Origin: Fictibacillus aquaticus
GTDB taxonomy: Bacteria; Bacillota; Bacilli; Bacillales; Fictibacillaceae
NCBI RefSeq assembly: GCF_002245695.1
Contig: NZ_NOII01000003.1
Span: 1-64,000 of the forward strand
Direction of reading: 5' to 3'
DNA: 64,000 bases
The notes below the pieces were generated by a model that was given only the letters and a program-made list of their open reading frames with translations, did not search any database and was not told the origin of the DNA. Both the position numbers and the translations under genes were made by a program. Below, piece after piece: positions 11,960-22,823 of the stretch (position 1 is its first letter; every line of letters begins with the position of its first letter).

Positions 11960-12186
11960 AAACAGTGATGATCGGATTCATCCGGTTTTATCAGCGTTTC
12001 ATTTCTCCGTTAACTCCGCCAACATGCCGATTTTACCCGACTTGTTCTCATTACGGACTTGAAGCTTACCGGCGTTTTGGCGCGGTCAAGGGAACTTGGC
12101 TGACGTTTCGCCGTATACTTAAGTGCCATCCGTTCCATCCGGGCGGAGTGGACCCTGTCCCGGAGAAGAAGAAACATAGCAACTGA
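11956..12186 (+). CDS. yidD: membrane protein insertion efficiency factor YidD
   Basis: 76 aa, a typical size. It is a peripheral inner-membrane protein thought to help YidC-dependent insertion. The conserved segments [20 protein letters not shown] and [14 protein letters not shown] are present. It is translationally coupled to rnpA and placed before yidC, as in most bacteria. Confidence 0.95.
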   Translation: MKTVMIGFIRFYQRFISPLTPPTCRFYPTCSHYGLEAYRRFGAVKGTWLTFRRILKCHPFHPGGVDPVPEKKKHSN

Positions 12187-12215
12187 TAAGAGATAGGCTT
12201 AAGGAGGATAATGGT

Positions 12216-12989
12216 GTGCGCAAGAAGTTAATTGCTCTATTTGTCATGCTTGCGGCTATTGCCGTCATGACAGGCTGCAGTCCGTCGACTGCTGCAATCG
12301 ATGAAAACAGTACCGGCTTTTGGAACGAATATTTCGTATATCCGCTATCTTGGCTCATTACAGAAGTAGCTGAGATTACAGGCAATAACTATGGTTTGTC
12401 CATCGTGCTTGTCACGATCATGATCCGTCTAGTCCTTCTTCCGCTGATGATTCAGCAGACGAAGAGCTCCAAGGCGATGCAGGCGATTCAGCCTGAACTT
12501 AAAGAGCTGCGTGCGAAATACAGCTCAAAAGATGCACAGACTCAACAAAAGCTTCAGCAGGAAACAATGGCACTTTTCCAGAAGAATAAAGTGAACCCGG
12601 CTGCCGGCTGTCTGCCGCTTCTTATTCAGATGCCGATCTTGCTCGCGTTTTACAGCGCGATCATGCGTACGAAGGAAATCGCGAACCATAATTTCCTTTG
12701 GTTCGACCTTGGTGCTCCGGATCCATTCTACATCCTTCCGCTAGTCGCAGGTTTGACGACATTCCTGCAGCAGAAGATCATGATGGGCGGAATGGAAGAC
12801 CCGCAGCCGCAGATGAAGATGCTTCTTTACATCATGCCGGTAATGATCGTCGTATTCGCGATCAACTTCCCAGCAGCACTTTCCCTTTATTGGGTAGTGG
12901 GTAACATCTTTATGATCGTTCAGACATATTTCATTACAACCCCGGTGAAAAAGAATGAAAAAACGGTGGATGGGGGAACGAAAAAGTGA
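12216..12989 (+). CDS. yidC: membrane protein insertase YidC / SpoIIIJ
   Basis: 257 aa. It is an Oxa1/YidC insertase needed for membrane protein folding and, as SpoIIIJ, for sigma-G activation in the forespore of B. subtilis. A lipoprotein signal peptide ends at the lipobox MTGC (Cys near residue 21). Five transmembrane segments follow, with the conserved arginine in the first ([10 protein letters not shown]). The GTG start at 12216 follows AAGGAGG; an overlapping ATG three bases earlier is out of frame. It overlaps jag by four bases. Confidence 0.95.
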   Translation: MRKKLIALFVMLAAIAVMTGCSPSTAAIDENSTGFWNEYFVYPLSWLITEVAEITGNNYGLSIVLVTIMIRLVLLPLMIQQTKSSKAMQAIQPELKELRAKYSSKDAQTQQKLQQETMALFQKNKVNPAAGCLPLLIQMPILLAFYSAIMRTKEIANHNFLWFDLGAPDPFYILPLVAGLTTFLQQKIMMGGMEDPQPQMKMLLYIMPVMIVVFAINFPAALSLYWVVGNIFMIVQTYFITTPVKKNEKTVDGGTKK

Positions 12990-13609
12990 AGAAGGTACAG
13001 GTAACAGGTAAAACGGTAGAAGAAGCAGTTGCAGCAGCACTGACAGAACTTCAGGCTTCTCAAGATCAAGTGGAAATCAACGTTTTGGAGGATTCCAAAA
13101 AAGGGTTTCTTGGTTTCGGAGGCAGGCCTGCCTTAGTTGAAGTGATGGTAAAAGCTGATCCTGTTCAAACCGCGTATGACTATCTGCAAGATGTCACCGC
13201 CAAAATGGGCGTGCCCGTTACCATCACCAAAAGTGTCAGTGGAGACGACGTGATTTTTGATATGAACGGCGAAAAGATCGCCATTTTAATCGGAAAACGC
13301 GGACAAACACTGAACTCTTTACAATTTCTCGTCAACCTCGTTGCCAACCAGGGCACGGAAAAATTCGTCCGCATCATCCTTGATGCTGAGAATTACCGTG
13401 CAAGGCGCAAGGAATCACTTCAACGCTTAGCTGCGCACTCAGCGCAAAAGGTAATGGCGACAAAAAGAAGTGTTGCGCTCGAACCGATGCCAGCCAATGA
13501 AAGAAAAGTCATTCATATGGCACTGAAAAACGAAAGGATCGTGGAAACCACCTCTGAAGGAACCGAACCGTTCCGAAAAGTGGTTATACGTCCTTCTAAA
13601 ACAAGATGA
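12986..13609 (+). CDS. khpB: RNA-binding protein Jag / KhpB
   Basis: 207 aa. The N-terminal Jag domain ([16 protein letters not shown]) is followed by a KH domain with the [11 protein letters not shown] loop. The C-terminal R3H domain contains [10 protein letters not shown] and ends VVIRPSKTR. Jag/KhpB binds RNA and influences cell elongation and SpoIIIJ-linked processes. The GTG start overlaps the yidC stop (GTGA). Confidence 0.95.
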   Translation: MKKVQVTGKTVEEAVAAALTELQASQDQVEINVLEDSKKGFLGFGGRPALVEVMVKADPVQTAYDYLQDVTAKMGVPVTITKSVSGDDVIFDMNGEKIAILIGKRGQTLNSLQFLVNLVANQGTEKFVRIILDAENYRARRKESLQRLAAHSAQKVMATKRSVALEPMPANERKVIHMALKNERIVETTSEGTEPFRKVVIRPSKTR

Positions 13610-13613
13610 TTTT

Positions 13614-13647
13614 AAAACCCCGGACACTCGCGTCCGGGGTTTTTTTG
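13614..13647 (+). terminator. jag operon terminator
   Basis: Strong stem CCCCGGAC/GTCCGGGG followed by TTTTTTT. Confidence 0.92.
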
Positions 13648-13675
13648 TGCCAGTGCGAGCACCTCGGAAGCAGGC

Positions 13676-13770
13676 ATGCAAATAAATTTTCAAATTCGCA
13701 AATAAGGAACCGAGATTTGCAAACAAATTTTCGGATTTGCAAACAAACCCTGCAGATTCGCAAACAAACC
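13676..13770. repeat. phased keyword array A (GCAAAYAAA)
   Basis: Five copies of GCAAATAAA/GCAAACAAA begin at 13679, 13698, 13719, 13739 and 13760, spaced 19, 21, 20 and 21 bases. Each is preceded by a GATT- or AATT-type tract. The linkers otherwise differ. It lies 32 bases past the jag terminator in the gap before mnmE. Confidence 0.8.
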
Positions 13771-14003
13771 CCATTTACCAGCCGCGCAAACTGCACAGGA
13801 GTATTAAATGGGGCTCATTATGTGCCGATTGAGCACGTTAATCCATTGCAACGGGGTATTTACTTGAGTTAAACTAGAGGGTATTGTGGACATTTCTGTC
13901 TGTTGGGCGGAAACCCTCACTTTTTACGATAAGAGCCTGTGAATAAAGGCTATACTAATAAATAAGAAAAAGAACGCATGTTGAATGAAGAGAGGTGACA
14001 AAC

Positions 14004-15380
14004 ATGCATTATGATACGATAGCAGCGATTTCTACGCCGCTTGGGGAAGGTGCGATCGCCATCGTCCGGCTTAGCGGGGATGAGGCGGTCAATATCGCCG
14101 ATAAACTGTTTCGCGGGAAAACACCGCTTCATGAAGCGCAGTCCCACACCATACATTATGGAAAGCTGATCGATCCAAAAACGGGAGAAGCAGTGGAGGA
14201 AGTGATGACGAGCGTGCTGCTCGCGCCAAGAACCTTTACACGTGAAGACGTTGTAGAGATCAACTGCCACGGCGGCTTGGTTTCCGTTAACCGCGTATTG
14301 CAGCTCGTGCTCAGAGAAGGAGCGAGGCTTGCTGAACCTGGTGAGTTCACGAAAAGGGCATTTTTGAACGGAAGGATCGACCTTTCGCAAGCGGAAGCGG
14401 TTATCGACTTGATCCGAGCGAAAACGGATCGAGCGATGAACGTCGCATTGAACCAGATGGAAGGCAGACTGTCACGTTTGATCACAGAACTGCGCCAGAC
14501 GCTTCTTGAAACGATCGCGCATGTGGAAGTGAACATCGATTATCCGGAATATGATGCAGAAGAGATGACACATCAGCTGCTGAACGAAAAGCTCGGTTTT
14601 GTACGAGGCGAAATCGAAAAAATTCTGCAGACCGCCTCACAGGGGAAAATCTTGCGTGAAGGCCTGTCAACAGCTATCATCGGCCGTCCGAACGTTGGAA
14701 AATCGTCCTTGCTGAATGCGCTCGTTCATGAAAATAAAGCGATCGTTACCGACATCGCTGGCACAACGCGTGATGTGATCGAGGAATACGTTAATGTCAG
14801 GGGAGTGCCGCTGCGTCTTGTAGACACAGCAGGTATCCGAGAGACTGAGGATATCGTTGAAAAGATTGGTGTAGAAAAATCACGCAAGGTACTGCGCGAA
14901 GCTGACTTGATTCTGCTCGTCCTGAACGCGAACGAGACGCTTTCATTAGAAGATGAAAATCTGTTCAAGGCCGCTGCAGATATGGACAAGATCGTCATCG
15001 TGAACAAGACCGACCTTGAGCCGAACATTGATATGGCTAGAGTAGCAGAGCTTGCGGGCAAATCACCGGTTGTCGCGACATCGCTTTTAAAAGAAGAAGG
15101 GGTGGATGAGCTTGAAAAATCCATCGCTGAATTGTTCTTTGAAGCGGGTATCGAGGGACAGGATTTAACATATGTGTCCAACACACGCCACATTGCATTG
15201 CTGCATCAGGCGATTCATCATATAGAAGAAGCACTCGGCGGCATCGAGATGTCACTGCCGATTGATATGGTACAGATTGATATAACGAGAGCATGGGAAC
15301 TGCTAGGAGAGATTATTGGAGACGCGGTGTCTGAAAGTCTGATCGACCAGCTCTTTTCACAATTCTGTTTAGGAAAATAA
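14004..15380 (+). CDS. mnmE: tRNA modification GTPase MnmE
   Basis: 458 aa. With MnmG it adds the carboxymethylaminomethyl group to wobble uridine U34. An N-terminal tetrahydrofolate-binding domain is followed by an all-helical domain and an inserted G domain: [30 protein letters not shown] and NKTD. The C-terminal cysteine motif reads FCLGK (usually FC[IV]GK). I place the start at 14004 ([16 protein letters not shown]) behind AGAGGTGA. It begins the mnmE-mnmG-rsmG operon. Confidence 0.96.
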   Translation: MHYDTIAAISTPLGEGAIAIVRLSGDEAVNIADKLFRGKTPLHEAQSHTIHYGKLIDPKTGEAVEEVMTSVLLAPRTFTREDVVEINCHGGLVSVNRVLQLVLREGARLAEPGEFTKRAFLNGRIDLSQAEAVIDLIRAKTDRAMNVALNQMEGRLSRLITELRQTLLETIAHVEVNIDYPEYDAEEMTHQLLNEKLGFVRGEIEKILQTASQGKILREGLSTAIIGRPNVGKSSLLNALVHENKAIVTDIAGTTRDVIEEYVNVRGVPLRLVDTAGIRETEDIVEKIGVEKSRKVLREADLILLVLNANETLSLEDENLFKAAADMDKIVIVNKTDLEPNIDMARVAELAGKSPVVATSLLKEEGVDELEKSIAELFFEAGIEGQDLTYVSNTRHIALLHQAIHHIEEALGGIEMSLPIDMVQIDITRAWELLGEIIGDAVSESLIDQLFSQFCLGK

Positions 15381-15400
15381 AGAAAAAGGAGGTAAGCAAA

Positions 15401-17287
15401 ATGGGATATAAAGCCGAAACATTCGATGTTATCGTCGTCGGGGCCGGCCATGCGGGTGTAGAAGCCGCACTGGCTGCGGCAAGGATGGGAGCGAAAACAC
15501 TCTGTATGACATTGAACCTTGACGCGATTGCTTATATGCCGTGTAACCCGTCTGTTGGCGGTCCGGCAAAAGGGATTGTTGTCCGCGAGCTCGACGCGCT
15601 AGGCGGAGAGATGGCGCGAAACATCGATAAAACGCATATCCAAATGAGGATGCTGAACACTGGAAAAGGTCCTGCTGTCCGCGCGCTGCGTGCGCAGGCT
15701 GACAAGTATTTGTATCAGCACGAAATGAAAAAAACGATGGAAAACACCGAAAACCTTACCGTCCGCCAAGGGATGGTCGAGCGTCTGATCGTGGAGGACA
15801 ATGTTTGTAAGGGAGTTATCACACAGACAGGTGCCGAATATGAAGCGAAGGCTGTCGTGCTTACGACTGGTACGTATCTTCGCGGAAAAATCATTATCGG
15901 GGACTTAGCGTACGAGAGCGGGCCGAACAATATGGCACCGTCCGTTAACTTGTCGTACCATCTTCAAGAGCTAGGCTTCAACATGGTGCGGTTCAAGACA
16001 GGAACGCCGCCGCGTGTTAACTCGAAAACAATCGATTATTCAAAAACAGAAATTCAGCCAGGTGACGATGTTCCGCGTGCGTTCAGCTACGAAACGACTG
16101 AATTCATCACAGATCAGCTTCCTTGCTGGCTGACTTACACAGGGGAAGAAACACACGCCCTCATTAATGGAAACCTGCATCGTTCGCCGATGTATTCTGG
16201 TATGATCGAAGGTACCGGACCCCGGTATTGTCCTTCTATTGAGGACAAAATCGTCCGCTTTAACGATAAGCCGCGCCACCAGATCTTCTTGGAGCCTGAG
16301 GGGCGCAACACCGAGGAAGTTTATGTACAAGGTCTTTCAACAAGTCTTCCGGAAGATATCCAGCTTAAGATTCTTGCAACCATCCCGGGCTTAGAAAAAG
16401 CTGAAATGATGCGTGCTGGCTATGCGATCGAATATGATTCAATCGTGCCTACACAATTGTGGCCGTCATTAGAAACAAAAACAGTTTCTGGTCTGTTCAC
16501 AGCTGGACAGCTGAACGGAACGAGCGGATATGAAGAAGCGGCTGGCCAGGGGCTGATGGCAGGCATCAACGCGGCGAGAAAAGCGCAGGAAAAAGACCCG
16601 CTGATCCTTGACCGTTCTGAAGCATACATCGGCGTACTGATCGATGACCTCGTGACAAAAGGGACGAACGAGCCATACCGTCTTCTAACTTCACGCGCGG
16701 AATACAGACTGCTTCTCCGTCATGATAACGCGGATCTTAGACTTACTGAAAAAGGTCATGACATCGGCTTGATCTCTGATGAGCGTTTTGCACGTTTCTT
16801 AGCGAAAAAAGAAGCGATCGCTCTCGAAAAAGAACGCCTTGAGCATGTTTCCGTAAAACCGACGGAAGAAACATTGAGCATTCTTGCAGAAGAAAGCAGT
16901 TCGGCGATCAAAGAGCCGATGAGTGCGGCTTCACTTTTAAGAAGACCGGAAATCACATACCCTGTTATCGCACGCCTTGCTCCTGCAGCTGAACCGCTTG
17001 AGGAAAGCATCGCGGAGCAGGTTGAGATTCAGATCAAATATGCTGGTTATATCGATAAACAGCTGGCCCAGGTAGACCGCATGATGAAGATGGAAAACAA
17101 AAAGCTGCCTGAAGACCTTGATTACTTTGCGATCAACGGGCTGGCAACAGAAGCGAAACAGAAGCTTCACGAAGTACGTCCGCTGTCAGTCGGTCAAGCT
17201 TCGCGAGTTTCTGGCGTAAACCCTGCGGACATTTCGATCCTGCTCGTTTATCTTGAACAAGGAAAACTGGCTAAGCTTGCAAGATAA
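15401..17287 (+). CDS. mnmG: tRNA uridine-5-carboxymethylaminomethyl(34) synthesis protein MnmG
   Basis: 628 aa. FAD-dependent partner of MnmE. The N-terminal dinucleotide-binding loop is [19 protein letters not shown]. Conserved [10 protein letters not shown] and RALRAQADK follow, and the C-terminal helical domain that contacts MnmE and tRNA is complete. A ribosome site AAGGAGGT precedes the ATG. It lies 20 bases after mnmE. Confidence 0.97.
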   Translation: MGYKAETFDVIVVGAGHAGVEAALAAARMGAKTLCMTLNLDAIAYMPCNPSVGGPAKGIVVRELDALGGEMARNIDKTHIQMRMLNTGKGPAVRALRAQADKYLYQHEMKKTMENTENLTVRQGMVERLIVEDNVCKGVITQTGAEYEAKAVVLTTGTYLRGKIIIGDLAYESGPNNMAPSVNLSYHLQELGFNMVRFKTGTPPRVNSKTIDYSKTEIQPGDDVPRAFSYETTEFITDQLPCWLTYTGEETHALINGNLHRSPMYSGMIEGTGPRYCPSIEDKIVRFNDKPRHQIFLEPEGRNTEEVYVQGLSTSLPEDIQLKILATIPGLEKAEMMRAGYAIEYDSIVPTQLWPSLETKTVSGLFTAGQLNGTSGYEEAAGQGLMAGINAARKAQEKDPLILDRSEAYIGVLIDDLVTKGTNEPYRLLTSRAEYRLLLRHDNADLRLTEKGHDIGLISDERFARFLAKKEAIALEKERLEHVSVKPTEETLSILAEESSSAIKEPMSAASLLRRPEITYPVIARLAPAAEPLEESIAEQVEIQIKYAGYIDKQLAQVDRMMKMENKKLPEDLDYFAINGLATEAKQKLHEVRPLSVGQASRVSGVNPADISILLVYLEQGKLAKLAR

Positions 17288-17299
17288 TAGGGGGGACGT

Positions 17300-18016
17300 A
17301 TGAACACAGCATTATTTAAAGAAAAACTAGCTGAAAGAGGAATCGGGCTGTCTGACCGCCAGATGGAGCAGTTTCAGATCTATTATGAAACGCTCGTCGA
17401 ATGGAACGAAAAGATGAACCTGACGGCGATTACAGATAAAGAAGAAGTATATTTGAAACACTTTTTCGACTCGATTTCTGCGGCATTTTATTTTGATTTT
17501 ACGAAGCCGCTGTCGATCTGCGATGTAGGAGCAGGGGCAGGATTTCCTTCTATCCCTATCAAAATCTGCTTTCCGCACCTAAAGCTGTCGATTGTGGATT
17601 CGCTGAACAAAAGAATCTCATTCTTGGAGCATCTGGCTTCCGAGCTGGAGCTCGAAGACAGTCATTTTTATCATGACCGTGCCGAAACGTTTGGCCAAAA
17701 AGCGGAGATACGCGAAAGCTTCGACCTCGTGACAGCACGTGCTGTAGCCCGTCTCTCTGTTCTAAGTGAGCTATGCCTGCCGCTTGCACGAAAAGGTGGA
17801 CACTTTCTGGCTATGAAAGGCTCTGCGCTGCCAGAGGAATTGAAAAACGGTGAAAAAGCGCTGAAGACTCTTGGCGGAAAAGTAGAGGACCTTCATGCCT
17901 TTACACTCCCGCTTGAAGAGAGCGAACGGTATATCGTAACGATCAAAAAAGAGAGCACTACACCGAAAAAGTATCCAAGAAAACCGGGAACACCGAACAA
18001 GTCGCCGCTAGAGTAA
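17300..18016 (+). CDS. rsmG: 16S rRNA m7G527 methyltransferase RsmG
   Basis: 238 aa. It methylates N7 of G527 in 16S rRNA; loss gives low-level streptomycin resistance. The SAM-binding loop is [14 protein letters not shown], preceded by the family signature [10 protein letters not shown] and followed by TARAVA. It is the last gene of the mnmE operon, 12 bases after mnmG. Confidence 0.96.
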   Translation: MNTALFKEKLAERGIGLSDRQMEQFQIYYETLVEWNEKMNLTAITDKEEVYLKHFFDSISAAFYFDFTKPLSICDVGAGAGFPSIPIKICFPHLKLSIVDSLNKRISFLEHLASELELEDSHFYHDRAETFGQKAEIRESFDLVTARAVARLSVLSELCLPLARKGGHFLAMKGSALPEELKNGEKALKTLGGKVEDLHAFTLPLEESERYIVTIKKESTTPKKYPRKPGTPNKSPLE

Positions 18017-18028
18017 TTTTTTCAGGCG

Positions 18029-18044
18029 TGTTTCACGTGAAACA
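18029..18044. promoter_or_regulatory. parS site 1
   Basis: The perfect 16 bp palindrome TGTTTCACGTGAAACA is the consensus parS for Spo0J (ParB). It lies between rsmG and noc. Confidence 0.95.
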
Positions 18045-18157
18045 TGCCGTTACATAGGAACCGTCAAACCGGTTTTGTAAAGATTTTCTAGGCTGGCAGG
18101 AGTTAAGCCAGACAGCAGCGAAATAGTAATGCAGATCACATAAGGTGGTGTATTCGC

Positions 18158-19018
18158 ATGAAGCATTCTTTTTCTAGGTTATTCGGCATCGGCGAAAAGA
18201 ACCAGCAGCAGACTCTGGAGACGCCTGAGAAAAACGACAATGAAGAAGTTTTGCAGATTCCAGTCAGAAGCATTGTCCCAAACCGTTTTCAGCCAAGAAC
18301 GGTTTTTATAGATGAACGAATAGAAGAATTGTCTCAGACGATCAGCGCTCATGGTATGATCCAGCCGATCGTTGTCCGTCCGATCGGTGGAGACCGCTAT
18401 GAACTGATCGCAGGGGAGCGGCGCTGGAGAGCGTCACAAAAGCTCGGATGGGAAACCGTTCCTGCCATCGTTAAGGATATGGATGATTCTCAGACGGCAT
18501 CTGTCGCACTGATTGAAAATCTTCAGCGTGAGGAGCTGACGGCGATCGAGGAAGCGATGGCTTATGCCCGCCTTCTGGAAATCCACGGACTCACGCAGGA
18601 AGGACTCGCTCAGCAGCTTGGCAAAGGGCAGTCAACGATCGCCAACAAGCTGCGCCTATTAAAGCTGCCGCAGACAATTCAGGACGCTTTGCTTGCAAAA
18701 GCAATTTCTGAGCGCCATGCGAGAGCACTGATCATCCTCAAGGATCCGGCAAAGCAGGAGCAGGTTTTAGCGGAAATTCTGGAGAAGAATTTGAACGTTA
18801 AGCAGACAGAAGAGCGTATCAAGAAGATGATCGAAGGCGAACTTGAGGCGAAAAAGCCTGTCGCCCGCCGAAAATCATTCAGCAAAGACATGCGTCTGGC
18901 TATCAATACGGTCAGACAGTCTGTCGATATGGTGCTGCAGAGCGGACTTTCGATCAATACCGAAGAAGAAGAGCACGAAGACTTTTATCAGTTCACGATA
19001 AAAATACCGAAGAAGTAA
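18158..19018 (+). CDS. noc: nucleoid occlusion protein Noc
   Basis: 286 aa. A ParB-like CTPase clamp that binds its own sites around the chromosome and stops Z-ring assembly over the nucleoid. The N-terminal membrane-targeting helix is [15 protein letters not shown], which Spo0J lacks. The CTP-binding motif is GERRWRA, and the HTH region contains [21 protein letters not shown]. Its position upstream of soj-spo0J matches B. subtilis. Confidence 0.94.
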   Translation: MKHSFSRLFGIGEKNQQQTLETPEKNDNEEVLQIPVRSIVPNRFQPRTVFIDERIEELSQTISAHGMIQPIVVRPIGGDRYELIAGERRWRASQKLGWETVPAIVKDMDDSQTASVALIENLQREELTAIEEAMAYARLLEIHGLTQEGLAQQLGKGQSTIANKLRLLKLPQTIQDALLAKAISERHARALIILKDPAKQEQVLAEILEKNLNVKQTEERIKKMIEGELEAKKPVARRKSFSKDMRLAINTVRQSVDMVLQSGLSINTEEEEHEDFYQFTIKIPKK

Positions 19019-19023
19019 GCAGA

Positions 19024-19050
19024 CGCCGTCCGTTCTCACGGGCGGTTTTT
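19024..19050 (+). terminator. noc terminator
   Basis: Stem GCCGTCCG/CGGGCGGT followed by TTTTT. Confidence 0.85.
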
Positions 19051-19233
19051 TGTTCTTTTTTAGACAGTGCTTGAGCGGTTTTATTACGTTTAATGAAACA
19101 TGACGGGCATTATTCTTTCTTTCTTTTTGAGGGTGTGAAATTCTTTTATTTTTTCATCATTTTAAGTAAGTTATTTTTTTCTCTTTCTGATAGAATAGAG
19201 GTAATAGTTTGAAGAAAAGAGGTAGGTGACATC

Positions 19234-20007
19234 ATGGCGAGAATCATAGCGATCGCGAACCAGAAGGGCGGGGTCGGAAAGACAACAACTTCTGTCAATC
19301 TGGGTGCATGCCTTGCTTATTTCGGGAAAAAAGTGCTCCTTGTAGACATTGATCCGCAAGGTAACGCAACGAGCGGAGTAGGCGTTGAAAAAGGCGACAT
19401 CGATCAGTGCATTTACAATATTTTAGTAGAAGATGCTGACATCAATGAAGTAATTGTGGAAACCCTTGTTGAAGGGCTGCATATTCTCCCTTCCACGATC
19501 CAGCTCGCTGGAGCAGAAATTGAACTCGTCCCGACGATTTCCCGTGAAGTCAGGCTTAAGAGAGCACTCGACAGCGTCAGCCATCGATATGATTACATCA
19601 TAATTGATTGTCCTCCTTCTCTCGGCCTGTTGACCATCAATTCATTGACGGCTGCGCACTCAGTGCTTATCCCAGTGCAGTGCGAGTACTATGCGCTTGA
19701 AGGGCTGAGCCAGCTTCTCAACACGGTAAGGCTTGTTCAGAAGCATCTGAACACAGAACTGATGATAGACGGCGTACTTCTTACAATGCTCGATGCCCGT
19801 ACGAACCTTGGCATCCAAGTCATTGAAGAAGTGAAAAAGTATTTTCAGGATAAGGTGTACAAATCGATTATCCCGAGAAATATCCGCCTGTCGGAAGCAC
19901 CGAGCCACGGCAAGCCTATTATCATTTACGATCCGAAGTCCAGGGGAGCGGAAGTGTATTTAGAATTAGCGAAGGAAGTGATCGGCAGTGGCGAAAGGGT
20001 TAGGTAA
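19234..20007 (+). CDS. soj: chromosome partitioning ATPase Soj (ParA)
   Basis: 257 aa. Deviant Walker ATPase that switches DnaA activity between monomer and dimer and helps segregate origins with Spo0J. The KGGVGKTT loop follows the start MARIIAIANQ, and VDIDPQGNATSG and IIDCPPSLGLLT are present. A probable -10 box lies in TGATAGAATAG about 45 bases upstream. It overlaps spo0J by 20 bases. Confidence 0.96.
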   Translation: MARIIAIANQKGGVGKTTTSVNLGACLAYFGKKVLLVDIDPQGNATSGVGVEKGDIDQCIYNILVEDADINEVIVETLVEGLHILPSTIQLAGAEIELVPTISREVRLKRALDSVSHRYDYIIIDCPPSLGLLTINSLTAAHSVLIPVQCEYYALEGLSQLLNTVRLVQKHLNTELMIDGVLLTMLDARTNLGIQVIEEVKKYFQDKVYKSIIPRNIRLSEAPSHGKPIIIYDPKSRGAEVYLELAKEVIGSGERVR

Positions 20008-20833
20008 AGGACTAGGTGTCTTTTTTCCGCCGGCTGATGCACCTGCGGAAGAAGCAGTAAAAGAAATCAAAATGAAAGATATACGCCCCAATCCGTACCA
20101 GCCGAGAAAAGTTTTTGATGTGGCAGCTATCGCTGAACTGAAAGAATCGATCGAACAGCACGGCATTCTTCAGCCAATTGTGCTGCGCAAAAGCATAAAA
20201 GGCTATGAAATCGTGATGGGAGAGCGTCGTTTCCGCGCTGCCAAGGAAGCTGGCCTTAAAGTAATGCCTGCAATCGTCAGAGACTTAAGCGAACAGGAAA
20301 TGATGGAGATCGCACTCATTGAAAACCTGCAGCGCGAGGACCTGAACCCGGTAGAAGAGGCACAGGCTTACCAAAAACTGATCGAGCATCTGAAGCTCAC
20401 ACAAGAGGAGTTGGCATTGCGTCTCGGCAAAAGCCGCCCGCATATCACGAATCATTTGAGGCTGCTGCAGCTTCCTGATCCAGTGCTGAAACTGATCAGC
20501 GAAGGTACGATCTCTATGGGGCACGGCCGTGCACTGCTCGGTCTGAAAAAGAAAACGAGAATGCAGGACGTCATCGAGAAAACAGTGACGGAGCAGCTGA
20601 ACGTCCGCCAGCTCGAAAAGCTGATACAGGACATCAACCAGAATGTTTCACGTGGAACAAAGAAGAAAAAACCGGTACTCAGCGTTTATCTTCGAGAAAG
20701 AGAATCGAATCTGAGGGACATGCTCGGTACGTCAGTGAGCATCAAGAAAATGAAGCGCAAAGGAAAGATCGAGATCGAGTTTTTCTCAGAAGATGACCTT
20801 GAGCGTATTTTAGAGCTTCTCGACAAGCAGTAA
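19988..20833 (+). CDS. spo0J: chromosome partitioning protein Spo0J (ParB)
   Basis: 281 aa. CTP-dependent clamp that loads at parS, spreads, recruits SMC and stimulates Soj. It has the N-terminal Soj-activating peptide (MAKGLGKGLGVFFPP), the CTP-binding motif GERRFRAAK, a parS-reading HTH (LTQEELALRLGKSRPHITNH) and a C-terminal dimer domain. Translation starts at GTG inside soj. A parS site is embedded at 20644-20659, as in B. subtilis. Confidence 0.96.
   Translation: MAKGLGKGLGVFFPPADAPAEEAVKEIKMKDIRPNPYQPRKVFDVAAIAELKESIEQHGILQPIVLRKSIKGYEIVMGERRFRAAKEAGLKVMPAIVRDLSEQEMMEIALIENLQREDLNPVEEAQAYQKLIEHLKLTQEELALRLGKSRPHITNHLRLLQLPDPVLKLISEGTISMGHGRALLGLKKKTRMQDVIEKTVTEQLNVRQLEKLIQDINQNVSRGTKKKKPVLSVYLRERESNLRDMLGTSVSIKKMKRKGKIEIEFFSEDDLERILELLDKQ
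20644..20659. promoter_or_regulatory. parS site 2, inside spo0J
   Basis: TGTTTCACGTGGAACA lies in the spo0J coding sequence. It is the reverse complement of the parS known inside B. subtilis spo0J. Confidence 0.93.
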
Positions 20834-20855
20834 ACCATCCGCCGGGTGGTTTTTC
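20832..20855 (+). terminator. soj-spo0J terminator
   Basis: Stem ACCATCC/GGGTGGT followed by TTTTCTTTTT. Confidence 0.85.
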
Positions 20856-20959
20856 TTTTTACACAGCGTTTAAAAATGTGGAAAATCGGCGCAGTGGGGC
20901 AAAAGATTGGGAGAATTTTATATTAAAATCAAATTACATACAATCAGGAGAGCAGAGCG

Positions 20960-21691
20960 ATGTCATTACTCGGAACGTTAGTGAATGGTTTGGCGATCAT
21001 AGTTGGAAGTTTTTTAGGTCTTTTTTGGACGAGCATTCCGGAAAAGACGAAAACAACGGTCATGCAAGCAATGGGTCTTGCAGTTGCAGTGCTTGGGATC
21101 GGTATGGGGCTTAAAAGTGAACAGTTTCTCATCGTTATCGCGAGTCTGGCGCTTGGCGGAGCAGTAGGGGAGAAGATCGATTTAGAGGACAAGCTCGGCC
21201 GTGTCGGAAAATGGCTTGAAGGCCGTCTTGGCGCGAAAGAGCAGGGAACTGTAGCACAGGGCTTTGTGACAGCAACTCTTGTATTTGTGGTCGGTGCGAT
21301 GTCAATTGTCGGTGCGCTGGACAGCGGTCTTCGGCAGGATCATGCGGTGCTATATACGAAGGCGTTAATCGATGGGTTTTGCGCGATGCTCTTTACGTCT
21401 GCACTCGGAATAGGCGTCATGTTTTCAGCGATACCCGTTATGCTGTATCAAGGAATTATTACCCTTTTCGCGACTCAGATTGACCGGTTTGTACCGGAAA
21501 AATTGATGGATGCGATGATCGTGGAGATTACAGGGACAGGCGGCATCATGATTCTCGCAATCGGATTAAACGTGCTGGGCCTAACAAAAATCCGAGTAGC
21601 GAACCTGCTTCCGGGGCTTCTTTTTACCGTTGCAATTGCAGCAATTGTGTACTATTGGAGTGAGATAACAGCTGCAGTGCCGTTTATTTAA
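20960..21691 (+). CDS. DUF554 membrane protein
   Basis: 243 aa, six or seven hydrophobic segments. The sequence is glycine-rich in a way typical of DUF554 (LGTLVNGLAIIVGSFLGLF at the start; FVVGAMSIVGALDSGL; TGTGGIMILAIGLNVLGL). The function is unknown; transport of a small solute has been suggested for the family. An AGGAGA site precedes the ATG at 20960. Confidence 0.85.
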   Translation: MSLLGTLVNGLAIIVGSFLGLFWTSIPEKTKTTVMQAMGLAVAVLGIGMGLKSEQFLIVIASLALGGAVGEKIDLEDKLGRVGKWLEGRLGAKEQGTVAQGFVTATLVFVVGAMSIVGALDSGLRQDHAVLYTKALIDGFCAMLFTSALGIGVMFSAIPVMLYQGIITLFATQIDRFVPEKLMDAMIVEITGTGGIMILAIGLNVLGLTKIRVANLLPGLLFTVAIAAIVYYWSEITAAVPFI

Positions 21692-21700
21692 TAAGGAAAC

Positions 21701-21925
21701 TGTTGCTTTGGAAGGTTTATTTTACTATAAAATTCAGCGGAGAAATGCTTAATCTTCTTGAATTCATCACTGATAAAGTTGATCGGAGTGTAAGGCGCCG
21801 ACTCCAGCGGGATCAGTGGGACAGGTGAGACCTCTTAAGGCGCAAAGCGGCAAGAGGGCTCACCGCCCGCCCCGCGGAAAGCGTGCGCCTGAAACGGAGA
21901 TCAACTTCTTCCCTGTAATCTCACA
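21701..21925. repeat. Bacillaceae intergenic repeat element, copy 3
   Basis: Core 21778-21905, same orientation as copies 1 and 2, with small changes (ACTCCAGCGGGATCAGTGGG). The 5' flank from 21701 resembles copy 1 (GTTGCTTTGGAAGG against GTTGCTTTGAAAGG), so the full unit may exceed 200 bases. It lies between the convergent DUF554 and yyaC genes. Confidence 0.85.
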
Positions 21926-21955
21926 TAGAAACAGAGCTTACGAACAGCCTTCAAT

Positions 21956-21992
21956 AAAAAAAATGCCGCAAGTTTTGCTCGCGGCATTTCTT
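21956..21992 (-). terminator. yyaC terminator (usable in both directions)
   Basis: Stem AAATGCCGC/GCGGCATTT with an A-tract on one side and a T-rich tract on the other, between the ends of the convergent genes. Confidence 0.85.
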
Positions 21993-22621
21993 TATTGGAT
22001 TTTAAAAATATCGCCGTCTGAAGCAGAGATTGTCGGCGAGATTGCGCGGAGCTGGATTTTTTTCCTCAGACACGCCATATGAAGAGAATCTGAGATAAGG
22101 TCAGCCATTCTCATGACAATGCTCAAGCGTGTATTTTGAAGGACAAAGTATTCCATGAATCCGCTGACGTTCACGATGCCTGTAATATGTATATCGCCAA
22201 CGGGCGGAAGCTGCTTATTTACACCAGCACCAGGCTTAACAGGACCTTCGCCAAGGGAAATCATTCCTACATGGTTGAGTCGTCCAAGGCATGCATCGAT
22301 TCCGATGACAAAAGCGCCAGGATGTTCTTTTTTTATAAAAGCGAGCTTTTCTTCAAGGTTGACCGCATGTACAGGTTCATCCAATGTCCCGTATACAAAA
22401 AACGGGAAAGAGTCTTTTGCTTTTAGTTTAGATCCGATCAGCGGCCCAAGAGCATCTCCAGTGGAACGGTCCGTGCCTATGCACACTACGACGACCGTCT
22501 GAGGGATTTCAGGCAGCAGGGAAAGGATTTGTTCCGTAACTGAAAAGGATGCGTCCTTTTCTTCATGATGGGTCTTGTATTGCAGCGGTTTGCTCAGTCC
22601 AAGTTTCCGTCTGAGGAACAT
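21992..22621 (-). CDS. yyaC: spore protease YyaC
   Basis: 209 aa. Member of the YyaC/DUF1256 family of forespore proteins related to the germination protease Gpr. Characteristic segments are VVVVCIGTDRSTGDALGPLIG, with the aspartate-containing TDRSTGD, and VIGIDACLGRL. It is a marker that the organism sporulates. In B. subtilis yyaC also follows spo0J and is under forespore control; I saw no convincing sigma-F promoter here. The start follows AAAAGGAGAGG. Confidence 0.92.
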   Translation of the reverse strand: MFLRRKLGLSKPLQYKTHHEEKDASFSVTEQILSLLPEIPQTVVVVCIGTDRSTGDALGPLIGSKLKAKDSFPFFVYGTLDEPVHAVNLEEKLAFIKKEHPGAFVIGIDACLGRLNHVGMISLGEGPVKPGAGVNKQLPPVGDIHITGIVNVSGFMEYFVLQNTRLSIVMRMADLISDSLHMACLRKKIQLRAISPTISASDGDIFKIQ

Positions 22622-22823
22622 GATTATCCTCTCCTTTTAGATGGTACTATCAGTATACGGAAGGAAAGTGTTTCCTATACATGCTGATATATATTTTCAT
22701 AGTACAGTTAAGGTAATATACCCGCTTGCCCTTATTTGTTAACAGAGTGATGTTTACGCAGCAGGCAGAGATGATAAACTGTACAAAAGAAATTCTTTAT
22801 AGTGGATAATGGAGGTTATTTTT

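Noticed and set aside
18058-18078. Terminator after rsmG (AACCG/CGGTT)
   Set aside because: Stem of five pairs with a weak T-tract; too poor to call.
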